In this document: positions 1 through 12,000 of the stretch, piece after piece
How positions within the stretch are numbered: the first letter of the stretch is position 1
Layout: every line of letters starts with the position of its first letter
Source: Caecitellus pseudoparvulus
Lineage: Eukaryota; Bigyra: Bicosoecida
DNA: 64,000 nucleotides
Reading direction: 5' to 3'
Assembly: GCA_965644315.1 (NCBI GenBank)
Contig: CBFFRQ010000053.1
Location: 372,001-436,000 of the forward strand
Program-made: the position numbers and the translations under genes
The notes under the pieces: generated by a model
Database searches by the model: none
What the model was told of the DNA's origin: nothing
The model's input: only the letters and a program-made list of their open reading frames with translations

Positions 1-3000
1 TTGGCCTGTATTCCGTTGTCCAAGTCTTTGTTGCAGGGGTGGCCCAGGCTGTGAACACGGTGGGCGGCTTTGTTGCCATGGTGCCTCGCATTCGGCCTGC
101 CGATGTTGCGGATATCCGGTGGCAGATTAGATTGACCCACCTCGTTGAAAGTAACATGACTTTCTCGCCTAACGTCACGTTCACCTTCTACTCTGACCCT
201 ATTGATGCCAATGGAAGCTTTACGGGGTCTCGCGAGGTTGTGGTGGCTCCGGATCCTCCGCTGTACAGAGTCGCCAGCCGTGGACTGACGCTTGACCTGA
301 CAAGCGACAATTCCACCGAAAACGCCGACGAAGTTGTGCCTGGGGCTACGGTGGTCATGGCAGTAGGTTTGCAGTTCATTGAAGGCATAACAAATGATGC
401 CAAGGTGAGGGTTGACTTCGATTCTCCCGATCGCCTCTCGATGGTCTATGTGGACAGCATCACCGCCGCATCGGCCCTGTCATCTTCACTGGGAGACTTT
501 CACGATCTTCGCTTAACTCAAGTGCTGCATGATGCCGCAAACTCTTCTTGGATCGAAATCTCCCTTGGCCAAGTGAACAACTCAGACGCTGACAACTCCG
601 TACCGGAGTTCGTCAATGTCACGATCACCTTGTTCAGTCAAACGGTAGCCACGAATGTGCGCGGCGCGCTGAGTGTAGCAAATGCGTCAAAAGCATCCCG
701 CCTGGTCCCGCTTGGGCGACAACTCGCGTCCTCTGTGCTTGAAACTCTCGAACCCGACATCGCTGCTTCGATCTCCCCGCTTCTTGACACGGCTCCTGAT
801 GCAGGCGACACGTTCTCGATGACGGTTGTTGTTCAGGCCACCGCACCCCCTGGTGGGTACTCTGCCCCCTACAACTTGGTCGTGAGGGACTCCTTCTTGA
901 CACAAGGCAAGTACCGCATCGTCAGCGCACAGGTCACAGGAGGGTCTGGGGGTTCTACTTTTGTGGCAGCTGACTCACTGGGTGGGTTCGCTCCCTTGGC
1001 AACAGGCCCGGGTGGACTGACAGATTCTACGCAAGTCGCGACAGTGGACTCACTTCAGCCCGGCGCCTCACTGTCCTTAGCCTATGTGATCCAGTACAAC
1101 ACGTCAGTGGAAGCGGATGAGGACTTCCGGCCCCAAGTATGGGTTGAGTACGAATCCCACCCTCGCAGCCAGCACCACGTCGCACGAGCTTACCAGCTCA
1201 ACCAGGCGTCTATTGTCCAGCCAACGCTTAGCATATCCCCGAGTCAAGTCGCTGTGTCAACCTTCCCAGATCACGCAACAGACTCACTGACAGATGTGGT
1301 CATTGGCCAAGCTGTCGCTGTTCAAGTGGCTGTCAGGATCCCTGAAGGCACTGCTTCGAGCAGCAACGTCACTGTGAGGCTGGATCCACAAGATGTCTCT
1401 GTCTTCGTATCTGTTGACGCTGTGTTCCCTTCTTCTCCTAACCTTGTCGCGACTGAAGCGACTTGGGCCTCCATTGCCAGCTCCGCTGTCTCCGTTGAAG
1501 GCGAGTCCATGTTTTTTGACCTCGGTACCCTTGTGAATTTCGACACTGACAACGCTGTTGATGAGACGTTGAACTTTAATATGACTCTTCTTGTCCAGAA
1601 TGCCTCCCAGTTGGTCAGAGGAAGCACCGTATCAATTGAAGCAGCTTTCCTCAGCCAAGCTGAAGCAACCGCTCCATCAGACCAAGTCATCTTGCAAGTC
1701 AGAGAGCCCAGCCTATCCGATACGCACCCTGTCATTCCCTTGGTTGTCACAGACGTAGACAGCGGTGACTTGGTGAATGTCACGCTGTTCCTGTCCCATG
1801 CGACCGTGTCAGACTCGACCGCATTCAACGTCACACTGAGCGACACAGCGTTGACTTTGGGTCAGTACAGTGTTGTGAATGTTGCTTCTAACTCGTCAGC
1901 TGAGCTTGAGTGGCCACTTTCTCAAACTCCCGAACGAATTTGCATGCTCCCATTCATTTACGGTGATGAGACGGTCTCTTTGACTTTGACACTACTTTTC
2001 AACACATCGATCGATATCGCGGGGTCTGTTTCCACAGAATTTTCGGTTTCATGGACTTCGCATTTCAACCTTGGCGACGAACGGAAGTACGCCTTCGCAT
2101 CCCAGAACAACGCGGCTTTCCATCACTCAAGCCCCCAGATTGCCAGTTCCTATGTTAATGATGGAGCATCCCCTTCAACCTCCCAAGTGGTGGTGGGGTC
2201 CTTCTTGACATGGACTGTCCAAATCGCCCTCCCAGAAGGCACAGCGGACGATGCCACCTTCTCATTTAACATTGACGTACCAGACATCTTCAACAGTGAC
2301 TTGTCAATCGACGTTCAGGATGCATCCGTCTCTGGATCGGAAGTTGAGACTCGCTGTGGCGTGGGACTTGTCTCAAACTTGCCGCACGTTCCCGGAACAA
2401 GCGTCTCGGACACGGGAATCGAAATTCCTGCCTGCACCCTCGTGAACCTAAATCGTGACAACAATGTCAGCGAGCCGATCATTTTCACCATCGCTGGGAC
2501 GGTGCAGGACACACCATCTGTTGTTCAAGGCACGATCATCAATGTCACAACCAGGTTCGCCTCTCAATTCTACGACTCCGGTCCACGACCAGTTGTCGAA
2601 CTGTTAGTGGTGGAGCCCTTCTTGCAGGCTCCCGCCATCACCCCCGTCTCCGTCACCGACCGTGACGCTGGCGATGTGCTGCCCTTCCAGGTCACCCTGC
2701 AGCACACGCCTGGCAGTGACGCCACCGCCTTCTGGACACACCTCCTGGACAACGGCACCTTCACATACCTGGACGATGCAGGGGACCGTGTGGTGCTGCC
2801 GGGCGAGGCCATGTACACGCTGACCAGCGTGGCGGTGGACGGCACGCCGGGCAGTGTGGCGCGGTACACCGTGGACGGCACCGTCGTGTACCTGCCCGCC
2901 TTGACCCACGTGACCGGCACAGTGACAGTGGACATGGAGCTGACGCTGCTGCAGGCGGTGGAGGTCAGCACACAGGTGCAGCCATGGCTGCGTGTGGAGT

Positions 3001-6000
3001 GGGCGTCGCACAGTGCCGCTGAGCGGGCCCGGAACCGCACCGTGTACACAGCGCCTGCAGGCCAGCCTGTGGTGAGTGTGTCTGACCCCAGCATCACGCT
3101 GGTGGGCAGCACTGACGCATCTGTGGCATCTGACGTGGAGGCCAGCATCGGCACCTACATCACGTGGACCGTGGAGGTGGAAGTGCCAGAGGGCACCTAC
3201 CGCACTGCCGAGCTGGAGGTTGATGTCACCATGGTGTCGGGCGGTGTCGGCGACGCGCTGCTGCTGTCCACGCCTGCACTGCTGAGTGTGGCGGCCTTCC
3301 AGGAGACGACTGGTGGTGTGCGGACGCCGGCCTCCAGGAGCGACTGGTGGTGTGCGGACGCCGGGGTCGTCCGTGTCCAGCTCGTGTGCTGGTGTGGGCA
3401 CGTCCCTGGGCGCCTTGGTGGGCATGGAGGTGGTGCGGCCTGTGGGCCAGGGCTTTGTGCTGGACCTGTGCACGCTGGAGAATGCGCACCTGTCTGACAC
3501 CGACGCTGACGGGCTGAGTGAGGTGGTGGTGTTCCAGTTTGGCGGGCGTGTGCAGGATGTGGACGTGTCTGATGGTGTGGGTGGTGTCGCTCGTGGCGAC
3601 GTGTTTGAGAGCGTGGCACAGCTGACCAGTGCAGGTGTGCCGGCGGGTGCGACGGCTGTGACGTCGGCGTCGGTGCAGGTGGTGGAGCCGATGCTGTCGG
3701 CTGTGTCCATGACACCCTTGGCCACGGATGATGCTGATGCCAATGACGTGGTGACCTTCACTTTGGACATTGAGCATGTCCCAGTGTCCGACAGCACAGC
3801 CTACAACCTGGTGCTGTCTGACACGCTGCTGGTGTCTGGCGACTACGCCCTCGTGCATGTGGAGGTGGACGGCATCGTGACGTATGATGAGGCGGCACCC
3901 ACTGGCAGCCCCGCGGCGACCGGCGTGTTTGCCGAGATGCCTGCACTGAACGTGTCAACCAGCTCTGTGCAGGTGCAGTACGTTGTGCGGGTGAAGGCGG
4001 ATGTCGAGTTTGGAGTGACACTGCACCCTAACGTGACCCTGGCGTACAGCAGCCACCAAGTGCTGGCTGTGTCGCGAAACTACAGCAGCAGCCTTGGTGC
4101 GCCAGTGCACATTGGCGTGCGGGACACGGATACAGTAGCGTACAGCGTGGAGGTAGTGTCAGATGGAGACGCGCCAGCACCGCTGGGCAGTGTGGAGGTG
4201 GCGCCTGTGGGTAGCCTGGTGCAGGTCCTTGTGTCGTTAGAGCTGCCTGAGGGGCAGGCCAGTGCCTCAGAGCTGAATGTGACTTTGACGCGGCCCGACG
4301 TGGTGCAGTGGTTTGGGGGCAGTGCGGAAGCAGTGATCACCATCGCTGCATCGGCCGATGTGTCCAGCTCCTGTGCGGCGTCGTGGACCGATGTGGCAGC
4401 GGGCGCCACGCTGGGCCTCGACGGGGCGAGCTTTGTGCTGCCGCTGTGCACGCTGCAGAACGACAACGCTGATGATGGGCAGGTGGAGACGCTGAATGTG
4501 ACGGCTGTCCTGTACGTGGTGGACACACCCGCTGCTGTGCAGGGAGTGCAGCTGTTGGCGTACACCAACTTCTCCTCCGTGGCCAGCACCCCCACTGATG
4601 TGGCCAGTGATCTGCTGCAGGTGGTGGAGCCCTTCTTGCAGGCTCCCGCCATCACCCCCGTCTCCGTCACCGACCGTGACGCTGGCGATGTGCTGCCCTT
4701 CCAGGTCACCCTGCAGCACACGCCTGGCAGTGACGCCACCGCCTTCTGGACACACCTCCTGGACAACGGCACCTTCACATACCTGGACGATGCAGGGGAC
4801 CGTGTGGTGCTGCCGGGCGAGGCCATGTACACGCTGACCAGCGTGGCGGTGGACGGCACGCCGGGCAGTGTGGCGCGGTACACCGTGGACGGCACCGTCG
4901 TGTACCTGCCCGCCTTGACCCACGTGACCGGCACAGTGACAGTGGACATGGAGCTGACGCTGCTGCAGGCGGTGGAGGTCAGCACACAGGTGCAGCCATG
5001 GCTGCGTGTGGAGTGGGCGTCGCACAGTGCCGCTGAGCGGGCCCGGAACCGCACCGTGTACACAGCGCCTGCAGGCCAGCCTGTGGTGAGTGTGTCTGAC
5101 CCCAGCATCACGCTGGTGGGCAGCACTGACGCATCTGTGGCATCTGACGTGGAGGCCAGCATCGGCACCTACATCACGTGGACCGTGGAGGTGGAAGTGC
5201 CAGAGGGCACCTACCGCACTGCCGAGCTGGAGGTTGATGTCACCATGGTGTCGGGCGGTGTCGGCGACGCGCTGCTGCTGTCCACGCCTGCACTGCTGAG
5301 TGTGGCGGCCTTCCAGGAGACGACTGGTGGTGTGCGGACGCCGGGGTCGTCCGTGTCCAGCTCGTGTGCTGGTGTGGGCACGTCCCTGGGCGCCTTGGTG
5401 GGCATGGAGGTGGTGCGGCCTGTGGGCCAGGGCTTTGTGCTGGACCTGTGCACGCTGGAGAATGCGCACCTGTCTGACACCGACGCTGACGGGCTGAGTG
5501 AGGTGGTGGTGTTCCAGTTTGGCGGGCGTGTGCAGGATGTGGACGTGTCTGATGGTGTGGGTGGTGTCGCTCGTGGCGACGTGTTTGAGAGCGTGGCACA
5601 GCTGACCAGTGCAGGTGTGCCGGCGGGTGCGACGGCTGTGACGTCGGCGTCGGTGCAGGTGGTGGAGCCGATGCTGTCGGCTGTGTCCATGACACCCGTG
5701 TTACTGCGAAACATTGATGCTAACGACGTTCTCACGTTTCAGGTCATCGTTGCTCATGACGCTGTGTCAGATTCGACTGCTTTTCATCTGGCTATTTTCG
5801 ATGATGCCTTGACATCAAGACTGTACTCTGTCGAGTCTATCGTTGTTGACGGGGAGGTGACTTTCCAAGCTGCCCCCAATACCTCGTTCTATGGTGACGC
5901 CTCGGGTATGTTTGTCTCCATTCACAACCTCACAACCACTTCGGCGTTCAGTTTGATTGACTACCAGGTGCGAATCTCGTCCACCATCGAAGTTGGTTCC

Positions 6001-9000
6001 AGAATCGTGCCAAACTTGACGCTTACCTACTGGTCCCACCCCCTTGTCAGCTTTGGGAGGAACTACTCAGCTGAATTGGCAGCGCCGGTGGAAATCAACA
6101 TTCGGGATGCCTCGAACTTCACTGTTGATGTGTCTCTGACCTCAGATTCTTCCAGCCCCGCTGTTCCCGCGTTGAGTTCTGCGAAAACGCCCGTAGGGGC
6201 CCTTGTAGATGTGCACATGTCTGTTGAGTTCCCACAAGGTGTGATCTCGAATGCGGTCTTAGAAGTGTTCCTTAACTCGGCTGAGCAGGTCACGTGGTTT
6301 GACCCAGCGAGTGCCGGTCCACCGTCGTTTTTGACCGTCAACGCAACCACCTCGGCACTGACTTCTAGCTGCGGGGGTGTCCACAGCTTGGCAACGCTTG
6401 CCAGCTCTATCTCAAGCACGCGCTTGCTTGTTCCTTTGTGCAACATCACCCATGACCCCTTCACCAGTCCTGGGTTTGCTGCCCTGGAGCTGACTGCGCA
6501 GGTGCTTGTTCTGAACACGGCCGCCAACACAAAGGGGGCTCTGTGGGAAGCCACGCTTGAGTTTTCGTCGCAGTCCATCGAGGCCTTCAACGTCACATCG
6601 ACACCTGGAGTTATCGTCGAGCCAGCTCTGACAGCACCAGCTGTCGCTCCTCTCATGGTTGCGGGGCTAGATGCTGGTGACATAGTCAGCTTCAATGCGA
6701 CGTTTTCACACGAAGGACCCCTTCTCAGCGACGGCCATGCCTTCCATGTGCTGCTCGTGGACAACGGCAGCTTTTCCTTTTCGAGCGGGGGAGTTCCGTT
6801 GGTGTCCACCACACCCCTGTATGAGCTCGTGTCTGTTGAGGTTGATGGCGTCCCTGCAGGGGTTTCCAGCCACAGCGTAAACGGCGTCGTGTCAACACAA
6901 GCCTCCATGTTGCTCAGCGCCGGGGAGACCAAAGTAGCGTTTGCCATTCAACTGCTTCAAAGCATCGAGGCCGCGACCACTGTGACGCCATACTTCAGTA
7001 CTGAGTGGACAAGTCACCCTTCCTCGCGTGCAAGGAACTACAGCCGGTTTGCGAGCCCAACAGCCCAACCTATGCTCCTCATGCGTGACCTGGCTCTGTC
7101 GGCCAGTGTGCTCTCTGACAGCGCCACCGACGGGCAACTTAACGTGACCCTTGGCAGCCTCGTCACATGGCTTGTGGATATTGAGATTCCTGAAGGCACT
7201 GCCACCAACGCGACCTTTGTGTTGGATTTCTCCGACTCTGCATTCCTGGCGCATGTTGAAGCGCCCGCCTTTTCGTCCAGTCCCGGCCCATCTATCAACT
7301 CCTCTTGCGGAGCGTCCAGTGAAACACCACATGTGTTCTCGTTTGATCCGTCATTGACCTTGCAGTCTACCCGACTCACTGCGTCAAGCTCCCAAGTGCG
7401 CATTGACTCCTGTGCCCTGCGAAACTTTGACACATCCAATTCCCAAGCTGACTACCTCCAGCTTGTCGTTGCGGGAAGGGTCCACGAGGGCTCAGCCTCT
7501 GTGCAGCGTGGATCCACATTGAACTCATTGTTTTCGTCTGTGGGGCGGTTCAGTCCATTGCAGAATGCCAGCTTTGATGAGTTGGTTGTGCTCGAGCCAA
7601 CGCTTGCCCCGATTTCCGTGTCCCCTCCATCACGCGATCCTGTGGATGCGGGCGACTTGGTCACATTGTCACTCACATTGCATCATAACACCTCTTCGGA
7701 TGCGCATGCATACGATGTTCTTGTGCAAGACATGCACCTTGTGTGGGGCTCGTATGGCGCAGAGTTGGACGGCAGGCGATACGATACAGAGAGTGTCAGC
7801 ATCGACGGTGTCGTCGTCTTCAATGCTACAGCCGGCCATAACACGTATGGCCTTGACCCTCACGTAAATGGGACGTTTGCTGTGATCCCGAAGCTTCCGC
7901 TGGGCGGCTCAGTGACCATCGAGTACACCATTCGCGCAGGACCACTGCTTGAAGCTGCCTCCACCATAGGCACAGCCATCTCCACAAGTTGGCTCTCCCA
8001 TCCCGATATCGAATTTGCCAGGAACTACTCTGTTGAAGCTGCAGCGCAAGTAAACGTGTCAATCAGTGCTCCTACCCTGACCTTGGTTCGAACTAGTGAC
8101 AGCAGCACGTGGAATGACCAACACATTGCAGTTGGAGGTCTGTGGACCAACGACTTGGTGCTCGACATTCCGGAAGGGCGCTTATCCAGCGCAGTGCTTG
8201 AGCTCAACATCTCCTACGCCTCCAATGCTTCTGTTCCCACGAGGCCGCTGCTGTCAAACTTCTCTGTCCAGTCTGTCTCTGCCTCATCGACAGCAGTCAG
8301 TCCAAGCTACGCCTCCTGCATGGCAGGTGTCACCCATGTCCCTGGGCAGACAGAGTTTCTGCCTTTGCTGTCCACGTACACTGTCACTTCGTCTACTGAC
8401 GGCTGGACTACGGTGCGAATCCCACTGTGCACTCTCACCAACTCTGACCGAGACCCGCACACACGCGAGCATGTTGTAGTCAGGGTGCTTGCCCAAGTGA
8501 ATGGGTCTGAACCTGGGGCTGTGCGAGGAGCTACAATCTCCTCGCGGGGGCAACTGTCATCCGAGGTCGTGCAGTTCAGTGGGCCTAGCAATGTCTCTTC
8601 GTCGGCATTGACCACACAGATTGTGGAGCCGGCCTTGGTGTCGCCGTATGTTCAGCCCCAGCTCATTCACAGTCGCGATGCGGGGGACTTGCTGTCATTC
8701 ACCTTTGTCTTTGCCCATTCCATGCCTCCGAGTGACAGCGGGGCGTTTGAGCTTGCTGTGTTCGATTTGAACTTGCCCCGAGCCTTGGCCACTGAAACGT
8801 ACGAACCTGTGTCTCTGCTCATCAACGACACGGACGTGGCTGGCACAACATTCAACGGCACACGAGTTGGAGAGACTTCGGGTGTTGAGTTGGTCTTGGG
8901 CACTGCATGGACTGCATCGTACACAGTACGCCTTGGTGGAAGTGTGCGGCCTCTGCAAGTACTTCGACCCAATCTCACCTTCACCTTCAACAGCCACCTT

Positions 9001-12000
9001 GACGGGGAACGCAACTCTCTTTCGCGAGTCTACGCGTTGCAACCCTCCAGTGAGGCGCCTCAGATTTTTGTCAATGCCACACCGAGCATCGTTTCTGCTG
9101 ACCTTCATCCGCTCGACGGCGCGACAAGCAATGCTTCAGCTTTGACATATTCTGACGGGGAAGTTCCCCTGGCCGTTGGGCAACGTGCCCGCTTCGTGGT
9201 CGCGGTGCGCATCCCGGAAGGACTGACAGCCAGCGCAAGCGTGTCGATTTCGCTCTCTAGCCAGGACATGCTGCACCTTGACCTTGTCGAGGCATCATCT
9301 TCAGCCTCTGTTCCTGGAGGTGATGTGCAGGCTGACTGTGGCACCGGGTACGAGCCCCTTCATGGGCTTGGCAGCCGTGCACTGATTTCCGCGGACAAGG
9401 CAGAAGCTACACTGACCTTGTGCGACCTGTACAACTTGGATCGCAACAACTCGAGGAACAACTTCATCACGATTGAGTTCGGGGGTGTCGTGCCAGATAC
9501 CGCCTCAGCTGTGCCTGGCGCACAGTTCGGTGCTAACGTCACGTTCGCCTACTCTGCTGGTGGACGTGCTGCTACTCAAGCCCCCATGAACGAGACCGTT
9601 GCCTTCAGGATTGCGCGCATTGTGGAGCCTGTCTTAGCAGCTCCAGTGGTCAGTCCCGTAGAGCTTGGACCACACGATTCGGGAGACCTGCTTTGGTTCT
9701 CAGCTACTGTCAACCACTCCCTCAGTGCCTTCAACAACACTGCTTTCAACGTCACCCTCCTCGACGACCGGCTGCAGCATGGTCCTGGGGGTGCACTCGC
9801 TGCCACGGAGTACACCCTTGAGCAAGTGCTTGTGAATTCCGTCCCTGTGTACCTTGGGGGTGGGCAGCTTGCTTCAGGAATGCGAAGTGATCCTGGGCAA
9901 GGTATCTTGCTTCAAGTGGACCAGGTTCACCCAAGTGAGATTCTCCACGTCGATTGGCAAATTCGGCTCTCCCAGGAGGTCGAAGCCAACTCCACTGTGG
10001 CCATGCACCTTCATGGGGCGTACTTGAGCCACCCCGATGCGGGAGCCCGAGCGTTTGCCGTGCATGCTCAAGACATCCTCCCTGCACAGCCGGGAGTAGC
10101 GATTCACACTCCGTCTGCAAGCCTTGAAGTGCGATCAGATTCCTCTTCTCCTACGGAAGACAGCATCGTTGTTGGGCAGAGAGTGTTCTTCGACGTTGAG
10201 TTCTGGCTGCCTGAGGGAGTCACCAGTGATCTTGAGTTCACGCTGTCTTTGTTTCCAGCGGGCATGGTGACGATCATGGGCTTGTGGAGCAGACATGAGC
10301 AGCAACCTATGGACTTGTCCACCACCTCACCGTGTTCCGGTCAAAACTACAGCGCGATTGGACAGAACGTGTCTTCTGCTGTCTACAACGTAAACTTGTG
10401 CTCCCTCACAAACTCTGACACTGACAACGCAAAGCCAGAAACTGTGAAGATGACTGTGTACGGAATCGTGCAGAACTCTTCACTCGTGCAGCCCAACGCA
10501 ACTTTGCGAGCTGAAGCTGCCGCGCGTTCCAAGCTCACGGCCTTCGAAGCTACCGCGGCGATCAACAAGACAGTTGAGGTCTTCGTCGTCCAGCCGGTTG
10601 ACATCTCCATCTCTGAGTCTGTCTCCCCGTCTGCTGTTGCAACGATGGAAGAGTACACTGTGCAAGTTGACATGTTTGCAGACAACTCGACGGCAGTTCG
10701 AGGAGTCGTGGCTCTTGCAAGAGACGTAGAAGTGTTCCTCATGGTGCCGTCAGGGTTTATCCAGTACCTGCTGCGGAACACCACAGTTTCACGCAATGGT
10801 GTTCCAGCCCCCTTGCACTTGGATGGCCACGAGACACCTGCGGCCAGCTGGTATGGAACAGCTTCCAATGAGAGTGTGGTGGACCGGGCGTCTCTGGTGT
10901 CTGACCACGGGCTGGACTCCATCCTCCCGGTGCGGTATCCTCGAGTGGGTGACTTGGGCCTGCCCGCTTCGCGAAGGGAGCGCCTCCTCCACCACACACG
11001 GGCAAGCATGCCTGAGCACGCGCGATCCCTGTCAAGCGGATCAACCGAGAGTGTTGAGCCTCCCCCCACTTTCGACGTTGCAAGGGTCCGAGTTACGAAC
11101 ATGGCCCCTGGTGATGCAGTGAGCATCTCATTCACTGCCCTCGTTCCGGAGACCACGACTCCTGGCGCTGTCATCGTGCACTCCATGCTGGTGCAATGGT
11201 TCGCAACCCCAGTTGACCAGACGGCAGCAGGTGCGGTGCGACGCACTATCAGTAAGACTGTCAGCACTGTCGTCAATGTTGTGTGCGATGCAATCATTTC
11301 CTGTTCAGGAAACGGGCAGTGCCTCCCAAGCAACCAAACGGGGAAGGATGTGGGCTTCATTGGAGACCCACTTCTAAGCGGTGCAGGCACCATCTACAGC
11401 GGTGAGTCGCAGTGTGAGTGCAAGGCTGGCTGGACAGGCCCCAATTGCTGCACCTGCGATTCTTCAGTGCCTGCAAGCGAGCAGTGCAACGGAAACGGGC
11501 AGTGCCTCGTGGAAGGTGGCGGGCAGTGCACCTGCTCGGGAGCGGCTGGTGCGGAAGGCTTGGATCCTTTCTGCCAGGGACAGGCTTGCTCCACAAGCCC
11601 TGAGCTGTGTGCAAGCTCCAATTCGTCGTTTGCTGCCCTGCTGCCGCCCGGCCTGGGCGGGGTGTGCGCAGTTCAGTGTGAGGTGGGGGCTTGGAGTAAT
11701 TGGACCGTTTGCTCGGCTCCTTGTGATGGTGGCAACCAAACACGGTACAGGAATATTTCCGTGTACCCTGCTTATGGAGGAACGGAATGCCTCCCCCTCA
11801 ATGACTCCAGAGGGTGCAACGAGCGTGCGTGCGTCCTGACGGCGCAGGAAGCTCTGTGTGACATCAGCCAGGCAGACTTCTCAGTTGCTGCCGCCCTTCC
11901 GTTGGATACCTCACAAGAGCAGATTGCCGCATCCCTGACCGTGACCGTGCTGATCCTTGTTTTGTTCGCGCTCGTGGCGTTCTACTACCATCGAGCAGCA

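Noticed and set aside
3331-3364. The 34-nt insertion as an intron
   Set aside because: It is shorter than the introns placed elsewhere in the window, lacks a pyrimidine-rich acceptor, and is plainly a copy of adjacent sequence.
2604-5469. Long leftward frames across the duplicated block (about 360-400 codons)
   Set aside because: They duplicate along with the block and are low-complexity antisense shadows of the surface protein.
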